The notes beneath the pieces are model-generated. The model saw nothing but the letters and a program-made list of their open reading frames with translations. It did no database searches and was not told the origin of the DNA. Source: CAMAVK01 sp964362485 (GTDB lineage: Archaea; Nanobdellota; Nanobdellia; Woesearchaeales; GW2011-AR9). Taken from it: a DNA stretch of 16,462 nucleotides. The first letter of the stretch is position 1. Every line of letters begins with the position of its first letter. The DNA is taken from contig CAYIEX010000026.1 of the NCBI GenBank assembly GCA_964362485.1, positions 1 through 16,462 on the forward strand, read 5' to 3'. Positions 6,772-13,699 of this stretch are shown piece by piece. The translations under genes were made by a program, and so were the position numbers.

Positions 6772-7482
6772 TTATTCTAACATTTTTGTATACTTTAGTG
6801 CTGCCTCCCGCAAAGAAGGTGCCAAGTAAATTCCTCGTCCAACAATAGGATGATAACGGTCCCCTGCTATTTTTACCGCAGCATCAATTTTGCCCCCTTG
6901 TGCAACAAAACCGGGTGAATAAAAAACAGGTTCAACACCTTCCGCTTCAACAAGAGATCGTATTGTTCCTAATACATCCAGTTTATTACCGGGAACCACA
7001 AAATGATTTACTCCAGCCTGCGCAGCCACTTGATAAATCCTCAAAGCACCCTCATCACTAATATAACCCCCTTCACTTTGGGCAAAACCATTATGAGTCA
7101 TCCAGCCTCCGACAATCACACCTAAATCCTTATCTTGTGCGGCATTAACCCACGCCATTTGCGCAACCGGTCCAGTAAAAGGAAAAAGAATAATTGCCTC
7201 TATTCCCCCCCTTTTACAGACCCCAGCAAAATTTACCCCCATCTCAGGAATATCATTACCACCCTTTTGATGATCATAAATAATCGGTTTAGAAGTATAT
7301 CGACGGGCAACATCAACGACGCTGGAAAGACCAAAACCAAGACCCAGTTCAAATCCTACTTTATACCCACCAATACCATCAAGATCGCACGTTGCACGCA
7401 CAATCTTTTCAAAATCCTCAAGTGTAGCAACATCACATGCTGGAATAATACTTTTATCAGAAGAAATAATTGTTCGGTTCAT
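6772..7482 (-). CDS. pyrF: Orotidine-5'-phosphate decarboxylase-like protein
   Basis: The 236-aa TIM-barrel protein would convert OMP to UMP in the last step of de novo pyrimidine synthesis. Visible marks: IIPACDVATLEDFE (D17), YKVGFELGL (K41), the catalytic cluster YDHQKGGNDIPEMG (D70, K73, D77), FVVPG (162-166), SPGFVAQGG (189-197) and the phosphate-binding VGRGIY (214-219). The cluster is spaced D-x2-K-x3-D instead of the usual D-x-K-x2-D, and the end motif is GRGIY instead of GRxI. This suggests a divergent subfamily, or a related member of the OMPDC suite such as a hexulose-phosphate synthase-like enzyme. OMPDC remains the best call because the Lys/Asp array is complete. The gene is divergent from the tRNA methylthiotransferase, sharing a 109-nt promoter region. 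Confidence 0.82.
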   Translation of the reverse strand: MNRTIISSDKSIIPACDVATLEDFEKIVRATCDLDGIGGYKVGFELGLGFGLSSVVDVARRYTSKPIIYDHQKGGNDIPEMGVNFAGVCKRGGIEAIILFPFTGPVAQMAWVNAAQDKDLGVIVGGWMTHNGFAQSEGGYISDEGALRIYQVAAQAGVNHFVVPGNKLDVLGTIRSLVEAEGVEPVFYSPGFVAQGGKIDAAVKIAGDRYHPIVGRGIYLAPSLREAALKYTKMLE

Positions 7483-7510
7483 AATATCACCAGCAGATGG
7501 ACAGCCGTTC

Positions 7511-7522
7511 TACTATATAAAA
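7511..7522 (-). promoter_or_regulatory. TATA-like box for pyrF
   Basis: The sequence tactatataaaa on the plus strand gives an A/T-rich box 29-40 nt before the pyrF ATG at 7482. It could also be read on the plus strand. Confidence 0.4.
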
Positions 7523-7562
7523 AAATCTATACTCGTCCAACTATATCATTCCCACCAAAATC

Positions 7563-7570
7563 TTATAAAA
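7563..7570 (+). promoter_or_regulatory. TATA box for the methylthiotransferase gene
   Basis: The sequence ttataaaa lies 22-29 nt before the ATG at 7592; there is no Shine-Dalgarno site. Confidence 0.6.
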
Positions 7571-7591
7571 AATCAACCCAAAATACATGTA

Positions 7592-8878
7592 ATGATCACA
7601 TTTTATATCGAAACCTACGGCTGCGCACATAATACTGCTGACTCAGAGCGTATGACTGGCATTCTCCAAGAATCAAATCTACAACAAGTGGACGCAATCC
7701 AAGAGGCCGATGTGATCATATTCAATACCTGCACCGTAAAAGGCCCCACCGAAGATGCCTTCTTCAACCGATTAGAATCCATTTCCCAACTCTACCCCGA
7801 AAAAGCAATTGTAATTGCGGGCTGCATCCCCCAATCTGACCCGCAAAAAGTTAAAAAATACTCTACCATTGGACCACGTCAACAACACAACATTAAATCT
7901 ATCATCACCAGCGCGCTAAACCACAACACCGCTCATCTTCTCGAAACCGGAGAAATGCCACCTCTCAATCTTCCTAAAGTAAGAAAAAATCCGCTCATTG
8001 AGATCATCCCCATAAACCTTGGCTGCATGAGTCGCTGCACCTTTTGTAAAACCAAACAAGCGCGGGGCGACTTAGAATCCTATTCAATCCAGGACATCAC
8101 TGCAGTTGCTAAAGTCGCAATCAATGACAACGTCAAAGAACTCTGGCTCACCAGTCAAGACACCATGTGTTATGGCTTCGATCAACAAACATCTCTCACG
8201 ACTCTGCTCCAACAATTAACCGCTCTTGAAGGTAACTTCAGAATTCGCGTTGGTATGGGCAACCCCATCCATCTCAAAAAAATAAAACAAGACCTCATCC
8301 CTTTATTTAATCATAATAAAATCTACAAGTTCATTCATCTTCCCATTCAAGCAGGAAGCAATAAAGTTCTCAAAGATATGCGCCGTGGCAACACCAAAGA
8401 AGAATGGCTCAGCCAAATTGAATATATCCGTACCACCGTCCCAAAAATCACTATCGCCACCGATATCATTGTCGGCTTTCCCACTGAAACCGAAGAAGAT
8501 TTCCAAGAAACACTCAATGTAGTAAAAGATGCAAAACCCGATATTATTAACATCGCTCGCTTTTGGCCGCGACCAGGAACACCCGCAGCCAAGCTTCAAG
8601 CGCTCCCTGTTGAAATAGTCAAAGAAAGGACAAAACGTCTAACTGAGCTATTCCATCAAATCGCACTCGCGCAAAATGAACAATGGATTGGCTGGAGTGG
8701 CGAAATCGTAATCTCTGAAGCAGGCAAACTACCTAACCAATGGACAGGAAGAAACCATGCCTACCGACCCATCATCGTTGAAGGAAATTTCCAGTTAGGA
8801 GACACCCTCTTCGTAGAAATCGAGAAAGCAACCATATTTGATCTACGTGCAAAATTAGTGTCCCTCGTAAGTGATTAA
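7592..8878 (+). CDS. tRNA t6A37 methylthiotransferase (archaeal/eukaryotic MtaB/CDKAL1 type)
   Basis: The 428-aa protein has the three-domain methylthiotransferase layout. The N-terminal UPF0004 domain (1-120) begins FYIETYGCAHNTADSER and has three cluster cysteines: C11, C47 (FNTCTVKGPTE) and C78 (IAGCIPQ). The radical SAM domain (about 135-355) has the CxxxCxxC motif GCMSRCTFCKTKQARG (C145, C149, C152), followed by HLPIQAGSNKVLKDMRRG and TDIIVGFPTETEEDF. The C-terminal TRAM RNA-binding domain covers about 362-426. It uses two 4Fe-4S clusters and SAM to convert t6A37 to ms2t6A37 in tRNAs reading ANN codons. NTADSE, and VKGPTED after the second Cys, fit the archaeal/eukaryotic branch better than bacterial MiaB or RimO. 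It is monocistronic with its own TATA box. Confidence 0.93.
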   Translation: MITFYIETYGCAHNTADSERMTGILQESNLQQVDAIQEADVIIFNTCTVKGPTEDAFFNRLESISQLYPEKAIVIAGCIPQSDPQKVKKYSTIGPRQQHNIKSIITSALNHNTAHLLETGEMPPLNLPKVRKNPLIEIIPINLGCMSRCTFCKTKQARGDLESYSIQDITAVAKVAINDNVKELWLTSQDTMCYGFDQQTSLTTLLQQLTALEGNFRIRVGMGNPIHLKKIKQDLIPLFNHNKIYKFIHLPIQAGSNKVLKDMRRGNTKEEWLSQIEYIRTTVPKITIATDIIVGFPTETEEDFQETLNVVKDAKPDIINIARFWPRPGTPAAKLQALPVEIVKERTKRLTELFHQIALAQNEQWIGWSGEIVISEAGKLPNQWTGRNHAYRPIIVEGNFQLGDTLFVEIEKATIFDLRAKLVSLVSD

Positions 8879-8887
8879 ATTGGCAAA

Positions 8888-8897
8888 GTTTTATAAA
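8888..8897 (+). promoter_or_regulatory. TATA box for the 8921-10903 gene run
   Basis: The sequence gttttataaa lies 24-33 nt before the ATG at 8921 and is the last clear promoter before 10903, so the next two genes may depend on it. Confidence 0.6.
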
Positions 8898-8920
8898 CCA
8901 CCCCTCCAAAAACCACCCTC

Positions 8921-9541
8921 ATGCCACTCTTCCAAAGAAATCCAAAAAAACAACCTTTAGAAGAACTTCTCCAAGGCATACCGCTACTTACAGTTCCAGA
9001 GATTTACCATTATTCCGGAAAATATAAAATAGTAAAACCCCCTCGAGCGTTTATTCTACCTGCGGAGGGCCAAATCCATTTACAAGGTAGATTCAAAGTT
9101 GAACCTTCAACAGTACATAATATGTTCGGATTCTCGAGAGGTCCTTGGTATAAAAAAACACATTGGGAAGTAATGTTGGATGGATCAACCCAAGAGACAA
9201 TTGATGATGAAACCAGAATCTTTATCCCGCTCCAACCCATTCCCGGCTACTTCGTTGGTTTCTCAAATGGAAATTCTGACCAACGCCACCCCATCTCACC
9301 CGCGCAAGTATTAGGATTACAGCGTAAAAAAGATATCTTACCATTACTATGCCGCATTGATAATAACAGCAAATCTACATATGTGGGATACTATCAAAAT
9401 GGCAGAAAAGTGCGTTGTTACACGTTTACTTTCAAAGATGATGTCCGAGCACAATTCGATGAACACATAAACCTGTTTTATCAAACAGATGAGTTGCGTG
9501 ATAGCAACATTTTGCAATTCCGCCCAAAAAAAACACAATGA
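8921..9541 (+). CDS. Hypothetical protein (206 aa), unrecognised
   Basis: I do not recognise a family. The protein is soluble, with no signal peptide or membrane segment, and looks beta-rich. Landmarks include KIVKPPRAFILPAEGQIHL (about 35-53), GFSRGPWYKKTHWEVML (about 70-86), PIPGYFVGFSNG (about 106-117) and CYTFTFKDDVRAQFDEHINL (about 165-184), with one or two isolated Cys and no metal-binding pattern. Codon use and the TATA box upstream support a real gene. It heads a tight run with the lysozyme-like and SAM-dependent genes and overlaps the next ATG (9538) by 4 nt. Confidence 0.75.
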   Translation: MPLFQRNPKKQPLEELLQGIPLLTVPEIYHYSGKYKIVKPPRAFILPAEGQIHLQGRFKVEPSTVHNMFGFSRGPWYKKTHWEVMLDGSTQETIDDETRIFIPLQPIPGYFVGFSNGNSDQRHPISPAQVLGLQRKKDILPLLCRIDNNSKSTYVGYYQNGRKVRCYTFTFKDDVRAQFDEHINLFYQTDELRDSNILQFRPKKTQ

Positions 9542-9597
9542 AAACCGCAACCCTCGCAGCGAGCATTACAAAAAACAATTACCACGCACTACGATGA
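9538..9597 (+). CDS. Possible 19-aa linking mini-ORF
   Basis: An ATG overlaps the stop of the 206-aa gene (ATGA), and the short frame MKTATLAASITKNNYHALR ends in a TGA overlapping the two ATGs of the lysozyme-like gene (ATGATGA). The geometry would let ribosomes pass from one gene to the next by termination-reinitiation. The peptide itself may have no function, and chance is possible for so short a frame. Confidence 0.25.
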   Translation: MKTATLAASITKNNYHALR

Positions 9598-10253
9598 TGA
9601 AGGCTAAAACTATTCTTCAGATAATAACCTACCCAGCTCTCGCGTATACGTTTGTTCCTAGTGGAAATCTTACATCGCACTGCAAAAACCCGGATGCCTT
9701 TGATAATGAAGATCTTTGTTTTATTGCTGAATTCGCGCCCCTTATTAAAGAAGGAGCTTCCACTCATAACCTCCCCCCCGAGCTAATTGCTGCAGTTCTT
9801 TACCAAGAAAATGATTACCGCTTGTTTATGCACGACCTTGCTGATTCACTCTCTGCAGTCTTTGGAAGAAATCACTCCGCAGGTCCAGCACAAATGAATA
9901 CCCTTACAGCAGCCAATCTTGATGGAATAGAAACGCTGACCCTAGATGAGATCAAAGTGTATCACCGGCGACTACGTAACCCAGAACAAGCAATTACCTA
10001 TCTAACCCTAGAATTGACACGTCTTCGCGACCAAACTCCCATCCAAACACTCAACCTTGCTGGAGTCGATAAGCTCGTCTCCCAGTACATGACTAATTTA
10101 CAACCTACCGACCCCGTCAACTACTACGGTGAATTAGTATTAGAAGCAATGCGCGATATTAACTTTGCCGCACTCATGGACATTAACCCCACGTTCCAGC
10201 CAAAAGAAATCAACGAGTATCTCAAAAGAACACAAGAGCAAAGAGTTGATTGA
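9594..10253 (+). CDS. Lysozyme-like/SLT-family protein with N-terminal hydrophobic segment
   Basis: The protein is 219 aa from the ATG at 9594 (9597 is an equal alternative). An N-terminal hydrophobic stretch (about 6-24, TILQIITYPALAYTFVPSG) suggests export or membrane attachment. The domain then shows LPPELIAAVLYQENDY (about 60-75), with E72 at the catalytic Glu position of soluble lytic transglycosylases, followed by the substrate-site signature SAGPAQMNTLTAANL (about 95-109). A Cys pair (C30, C42) could form a disulphide outside the cell. Family members cleave the beta-1,4 MurNAc-GlcNAc bond of peptidoglycan. Archaea lack murein, so the target could be a bacterial neighbour or host-associated glycan, or the fold may have another use. 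An earlier in-frame ATG at 9489 lies inside the upstream gene and adds a non-signal-like tail, so it was not used. Confidence 0.75.
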   Translation: MMKAKTILQIITYPALAYTFVPSGNLTSHCKNPDAFDNEDLCFIAEFAPLIKEGASTHNLPPELIAAVLYQENDYRLFMHDLADSLSAVFGRNHSAGPAQMNTLTAANLDGIETLTLDEIKVYHRRLRNPEQAITYLTLELTRLRDQTPIQTLNLAGVDKLVSQYMTNLQPTDPVNYYGELVLEAMRDINFAALMDINPTFQPKEINEYLKRTQEQRVD

Positions 10254-10255
10254 TA

Positions 10256-10903
10256 ATGTACTACCCTACTACTCACTTAGCGTACGCTGCTACCGATGAA
10301 AGTCTAGAAAGCATCTTCCAATCATTGCATCCACAAAACAATGCTCGGGTATTGAGCATCTGTGGTTCAGCCGATCAACCTTTTGCCTTACTGTCTGATG
10401 TAGCAGAAGATGGCTTAATCTTTGCTATAGATCGCAATAGCGAACAAATTAAATACGGAGTCTGGCGAAAAGTTCGTCTTGCAGAGGGAGACTTGAGAGC
10501 ATTCCTAGGATTACCTGCTGTAAGAAAAGAGGTTCCCCAGCCAAAAAATTTCCACTCTTTTTTCACGCCAAAAACTTTCGAGAAGATACGTAAGAGACTC
10601 GATAATATCCAATTTCATAATCTTTCGTTTGAAGCAGCAGTGACAAAAGGACCTTGGTCACATCTCTACTTGTCAAATATCACCATGGATAGCGAGGGCC
10701 ACTATTGGCAATTGGTTGCTGATAACCTCCAACCAGGGGGTTTTGTCTATCATGCCTGTGTAAGTTCTTGGCGTGATCAATCAATTAAGCAGAGAACACA
10801 AGTAAATAATATCCCGCCGGTTCTTGTAATAGATCAAAAGCGAACAGCCATCGCTCAAAAGTATACAAATTATTATAATCCAATCGTCTTACAAAAGATA
10901 TAA
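10256..10903 (+). CDS. SAM-dependent transferase, BtaA/DUF3419-like
   Basis: The 215-aa protein has a Rossmann-type SAM-binding core: ARVLSICGSADQPFALL (about 30-46), the acidic end of strand 2 at FAIDRN (D59), and HLYLSNITMD (about 136-145) followed by NLQPGGFVYH (about 157-166). ICGSGDQ-like motif I together with YLSNI resembles DUF3419 proteins, the family of BtaA, which transfers the 3-amino-3-carboxypropyl group of SAM to diacylglycerol. The substrate here is not readable, and a plain methyltransferase is an alternative. The ATG at 10256 was chosen over a TTG at 10250; it lies 2 nt after the TGA of the lysozyme-like gene, so coupled translation is likely. Confidence 0.62.
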   Translation: MYYPTTHLAYAATDESLESIFQSLHPQNNARVLSICGSADQPFALLSDVAEDGLIFAIDRNSEQIKYGVWRKVRLAEGDLRAFLGLPAVRKEVPQPKNFHSFFTPKTFEKIRKRLDNIQFHNLSFEAAVTKGPWSHLYLSNITMDSEGHYWQLVADNLQPGGFVYHACVSSWRDQSIKQRTQVNNIPPVLVIDQKRTAIAQKYTNYYNPIVLQKI

Positions 10904-10904
10904 G
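10897..10904 (+). promoter_or_regulatory. TATA-like box for the deacylase/pentein pair
   Basis: The sequence gatataag overlaps the stop codon of the preceding gene and lies 24-31 nt before the ATG at 10928. Confidence 0.45.
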
Positions 10905-10927
10905 TTCAACACTAAACACTAATCACC

Positions 10928-11410
10928 ATGCCAACTCTCACCGACCAAATCATCGCACTCTTAGACCAACATAATATTCACTACGTCATAAAAGAACACG
11001 CTCCCACACCAACATCCGAAGATTCAGCCCGAGCGCGCGGCGAACCCAAAAAGATTGGCGCCAAAGCACTTCTGTTCAAAGCAGACGACAAATTCATTCT
11101 TTGCATTCTTCCAGCTGATCGCAACGTCGATTCTAAAGCAATCAAAACCATCTACAATGCTAAAAATCTTCGCCTGGCCACAATTGACGAACTCAAGGAA
11201 CAAACCGGTTGTGATAAAGGCGCCGTTCCACCTTTTGGCTCACTAATGCAAATCGAAATGATAGTTGACCAAGCACTCTTTGATGAAGAGTTTATGGCAT
11301 TCAACGCAGGATCGCTCACCACATCGATTAAAATGAAAACAGAGGATTATAAAAAGATTGTACCACTAATGATTAAATCATTTAGCTTAAAGAAAGATGA
11401 ACACACCTAA
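10928..11410 (+). CDS. YbaK/ProX-type aminoacyl-tRNA editing deacylase
   Basis: The 160-aa protein is a single trans-editing domain. The marks are HYVIKEHAPTPTSEDSARAR (18-37), the conserved Lys in GAKALLF (K46), GAVPPFG (98-104) and FNAGSLTTSIKM (125-136). Such proteins hydrolyse mischarged tRNA, for example Ala- or Cys-tRNA(Pro), and release the wrong amino acid. The exact substrate cannot be set from sequence. It is cytosolic. The last 14 nt overlap the start of the pentein-like gene, so the two are probably cotranscribed. Confidence 0.9.
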   Translation: MPTLTDQIIALLDQHNIHYVIKEHAPTPTSEDSARARGEPKKIGAKALLFKADDKFILCILPADRNVDSKAIKTIYNAKNLRLATIDELKEQTGCDKGAVPPFGSLMQIEMIVDQALFDEEFMAFNAGSLTTSIKMKTEDYKKIVPLMIKSFSLKKDEHT

Positions 11411-12182
11411 TCTCGGAGTAATTATTGGAAAAGGACACGGCAATCAAAGAGAGCTGGCTGCGGCCATCTCAGGACAAGGTTTTAAGATAGTAATTTCTAA
11501 GCACACGTGGCCAAGAGATGCATATGTTAAGTACCAAGGGATTTACATTAGAAATTATGAACCAGAAAATCAAAATCCATGGAATGTTTTTGGTGAGGGA
11601 GGATATTTCCAAATAGGAGAAGACTACATCTTAGTATCAGATCGTGTGTACCAGGATGGAAAATCAGAAGGTCGATTCATAAATTCGCAAGAAACAGTTC
11701 CAATGGAACAAATCATCCAAAGAGAAGCTGTAAAATATTATCCTACTGCCAGAATTCACGTTACCCCCAGTGGGGAACCCCATCAAAGCCACAAACATAT
11801 TGATATGTACACGTTACTTTTGTCCAAATCAAACCTATTAATTCTAGATACACATTTTGGTGGCGAAGTTGTACAATCAAAAAAGTATGAAGCAATCGCA
11901 GAAAAAGAAGGTTTAAATCTCATCCATTATGATGGTTCACAAGACTCAGTATGGTATCCTTTGAATGTGTTAGTTTTACCCACTGCACAAAGTGAGATCG
12001 TATTTTTAGATAAGAAAGCAACATCATTACAGCAACTTCTACAAAAATATAATATTCCATGTATTGCAGTAGAATTAGAACAAACCAGTTACCCGACCGG
12101 AAAAATTAATTGTCAAACCAACACATTTGATCTAAAAGACGAAGAGAAAATTTCGTCTCTTTTTCAGGATAATAATATATAA
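11397..12182 (+). CDS. Pentein-fold amidinohydrolase-like protein (agmatine/arginine deiminase superfamily)
   Basis: The 261-aa protein keeps the catalytic frame of the guanidine-modifying enzyme superfamily. It has HTWPRDAYV (D41 in the W-x-R-D motif), FGEGGYFQIGEDYILV (about 65-80, the GGG-like turn), HKHIDMYTLLL (H134 and D136, the H-x-D/E motif) and TGKINCQTNTF with the nucleophilic C239. All catalytic residues (Asp, His, Asp, Cys) are therefore present. Family members hydrolyse or transfer the guanidino group of arginine, agmatine or related compounds through a Cys-amidino intermediate. The substrate is unknown; the protein is shorter than typical agmatine deiminases (about 350 aa). It overlaps the tRNA-editing deacylase by 14 nt. 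Confidence 0.82.
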   Translation: MNTPNLGVIIGKGHGNQRELAAAISGQGFKIVISKHTWPRDAYVKYQGIYIRNYEPENQNPWNVFGEGGYFQIGEDYILVSDRVYQDGKSEGRFINSQETVPMEQIIQREAVKYYPTARIHVTPSGEPHQSHKHIDMYTLLLSKSNLLILDTHFGGEVVQSKKYEAIAEKEGLNLIHYDGSQDSVWYPLNVLVLPTAQSEIVFLDKKATSLQQLLQKYNIPCIAVELEQTSYPTGKINCQTNTFDLKDEEKISSLFQDNNI

Positions 12183-12211
12183 ATTAAAAGTAATACACTT
12201 ACCAAAATCAA

Positions 12212-12392
12212 TCACGCCGATTCTCGTAGCGCATCCTCATAAAGAGGAATCCCAAAATACGCTGCATCATCAGGGGAAATGAAATCGCGTAATTTCGCTT
12301 TATTTAAATCCACAAAACGCTGAATACGTCTAGTTTTATCGCCACCAAAAAGAATTGATATGAATTATTTCACCATCATCTCTAAATAGCAT
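12212..12392 (-). pseudogene. Small frameshifted gene at the end of the TPR operon
   Basis: An ATG (12390-12392) overlaps the end of the TPR gene by 11 nt. Its frame (MLFRDDGEIIHINSFWWR) stops after 18 codons. A second frame with no start, containing FGGDKTRRIQRFVDLNKAKL then RDFISPDDAAYFGIPLYEDA, runs from there to a TGA at 12212. Removing one base from the run of five T on the minus strand (plus-strand A 12347-12351) fuses the two into one 59-aa protein. It is either a sequencing or assembly indel, a recent loss of function, or programmed slippage. The product is not recognised. Confidence 0.55.
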
Positions 12393-13389
12393 CAAGTTCT
12401 TCGGAACTATAATTGAATTCTCTTTCCTGTGCGATACAATTATATCCCATAATCTTCTCAGATTGATCAATTCCCAAACGATGGATGGCTCGGCTAACAC
12501 GAAGACGAGATCGTAGTCTATTTCGACTCAAATCCTTACCACTTTCTAATTCTAGCTGAATCCTTTGCTCCAGTAGTTTTTCGAATGATTGATAGTCACA
12601 GAGTGCCTTTTCCTTATCCCCTAATTGCTCAAAAAGAGTTCCACGCCCAAGATAACAATGCAACCCCCCACGATACATATCTCCAGGACTAGAATCAATT
12701 GCTTTACTCCAATACTGCATCGCCTCTGTCTTGCGACTAAGATGATAATGACTAAATCCAAGAGGACCAAGCGTATTTGGATCTGTGGCGAGTGTAGGTT
12801 CAATCTCTATCGCCTTTGAGAGATCATTACAAGATCCGCGATAGTCTTTGCGGTTTAGTTTTATCCTGCCTCGTATAGCATAAGACTCCCCAAATTTTCG
12901 ATTATAGTGTATTGACCGATTAATGTCTTCGAGTGATCCATCCAAGTCCCCCAATACATATTTAGCATCAGCTCTAAATAATAAGGCCATAGCCAGACTC
13001 TTGCGATCACCATCATCATCTAAGATATACAAATCAAGATCTTTAATTGCTCCTTCAAAATCAGTGAGATAGTGATTGGTTGCTCCTCGATGAAGATACG
13101 CTGTCCTGGCCAAATCAGGTTCCAAACCTTTCTCAAGGGCAAGACTTAGATCCGATTTTGCTTCATCCATTATTCCCAGCATTGAATAACATAATCCTCT
13201 TCCTAAGTAAGCTTCACTATTCTCAGGATTTAATTGGATTGCATATTCTAAATTAATTTTTGATTTCTCATACTCACCAGCTTGATGTAAAGTTCGACCA
13301 AGTTCAACTAAACTGGCAGCTGCATCTTGCTCCGCTCGTTGTATTTGTTCTTCCAAAGATTTCTGTTTTCGTTTTTTTGATTGTGCCAT
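12382..13389 (-). CDS. TPR-repeat protein (335 aa)
   Basis: After a basic N-terminal tail (MAQSKKRKQK) the protein is made of tetratricopeptide repeats. Clear units begin at about residue 24 (LVELGRTLHQAGEYEKSKIN), 58 (SEAYLGRGLCYSMLGIMDEA), 95 (RTAYLHRGATNHYLTDFEGA), 132 (LAMALLFRADAKYVLGDLDG), 168 (ESYAIRGRIKLNRKDYRGSC), 205 (NTLGPLGFSHYHLSRKTEAM) and 242 (GLHCYLGRGTLFEQLGDKEK). The last 60 residues are basic and helical without repeats. There is no signal peptide or membrane helix, so it is a cytosolic scaffold for protein-protein contacts, perhaps binding the small proteins encoded upstream (inference). It is the largest gene of the minus-strand operon. The ATG follows GAGAGGAAG, about 14 nt away, within a repeated leader sequence. 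Confidence 0.85.
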   Translation of the reverse strand: MAQSKKRKQKSLEEQIQRAEQDAAASLVELGRTLHQAGEYEKSKINLEYAIQLNPENSEAYLGRGLCYSMLGIMDEAKSDLSLALEKGLEPDLARTAYLHRGATNHYLTDFEGAIKDLDLYILDDDGDRKSLAMALLFRADAKYVLGDLDGSLEDINRSIHYNRKFGESYAIRGRIKLNRKDYRGSCNDLSKAIEIEPTLATDPNTLGPLGFSHYHLSRKTEAMQYWSKAIDSSPGDMYRGGLHCYLGRGTLFEQLGDKEKALCDYQSFEKLLEQRIQLELESGKDLSRNRLRSRLRVSRAIHRLGIDQSEKIMGYNCIAQEREFNYSSEELDAI

Positions 13390-13633
13390 TGTTTATTTTC
13401 TTCCTCTCTCCAATCACCACGACCACCCTCTCTTGATTTTCATCTATAGTCTCTAATATACCCGAACTTGCAGGAATCCACGGACAAAGATTATATGACT
13501 GCGTAGATTTGGATGTAGGATGGACAGGTTTGGTCAGACGTAAGCAGTCAAATACTCGTGCTTGGCCATCGCGTTGCTCCATAAAGTTGGCAACTTCAGC
13601 TCGTGCGCGATATAAATCTTGAATTGTTTTCAT
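13304..13633 (-). CDS. Hypothetical small protein (up to 109 aa), unrecognised
   Basis: The gene starts at ATG 13633 with MKTIQDLYRARAEVANFMEQ, a charged helical N-terminus. The middle (SKSTQSYNLCPWIPASSGIL, then ETIDENQERVVVVIGERKK) looks like coding sequence. The last 28 residues overlap the TPR gene by 86 nt in another frame and have low-quality composition, so the real protein may be shorter or frameshifted near 13390. The VVVVIGERK segment is encoded by the repeated sequence copy B. No Shine-Dalgarno site is clear. Function is unknown; operon position is the only clue. Confidence 0.5.
   Translation of the reverse strand: MKTIQDLYRARAEVANFMEQRDGQARVFDCLRLTKPVHPTSKSTQSYNLCPWIPASSGILETIDENQERVVVVIGERKKINNGTIKKTKTEIFGRTNTTSGARCSCQFS
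13387..13440 (-). repeat. Imperfect direct repeat, copy B, before the TPR gene
   Basis: It contains the exact 17-mer caatcaccacgaccacc (13411-13427, plus strand) shared with copy A at 14448-14464, plus similar flanks on both sides (ctctctc before, ctctcttgatt after). Similarity runs on the minus strand up to the start codon of the TPR gene. Confidence 0.65.
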
Positions 13634-13699
13634 TTGTTTTTACCGATTCAGCTTGTAGGAGTACCTTATGGGGAGATGGAAGCTGCTAACAGATAACCT

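Noticed and set aside
7135..7632. 165-aa plus-strand ORF over pyrF and its promoter
   Set aside because: It is antisense to a gene with clear catalytic motifs, and its composition is low quality.
9489..9593. 35-residue N-terminal extension of the lysozyme-like protein
   Set aside because: It overlaps the previous gene by 53 nt, is polar, and would bury the export signal.
13304..13389. The last 28 residues of the 109-aa protein as a functional domain
   Set aside because: This part overlaps the start of a well-supported TPR gene in another frame and reads like out-of-frame sequence; kept only as the formal ORF end.
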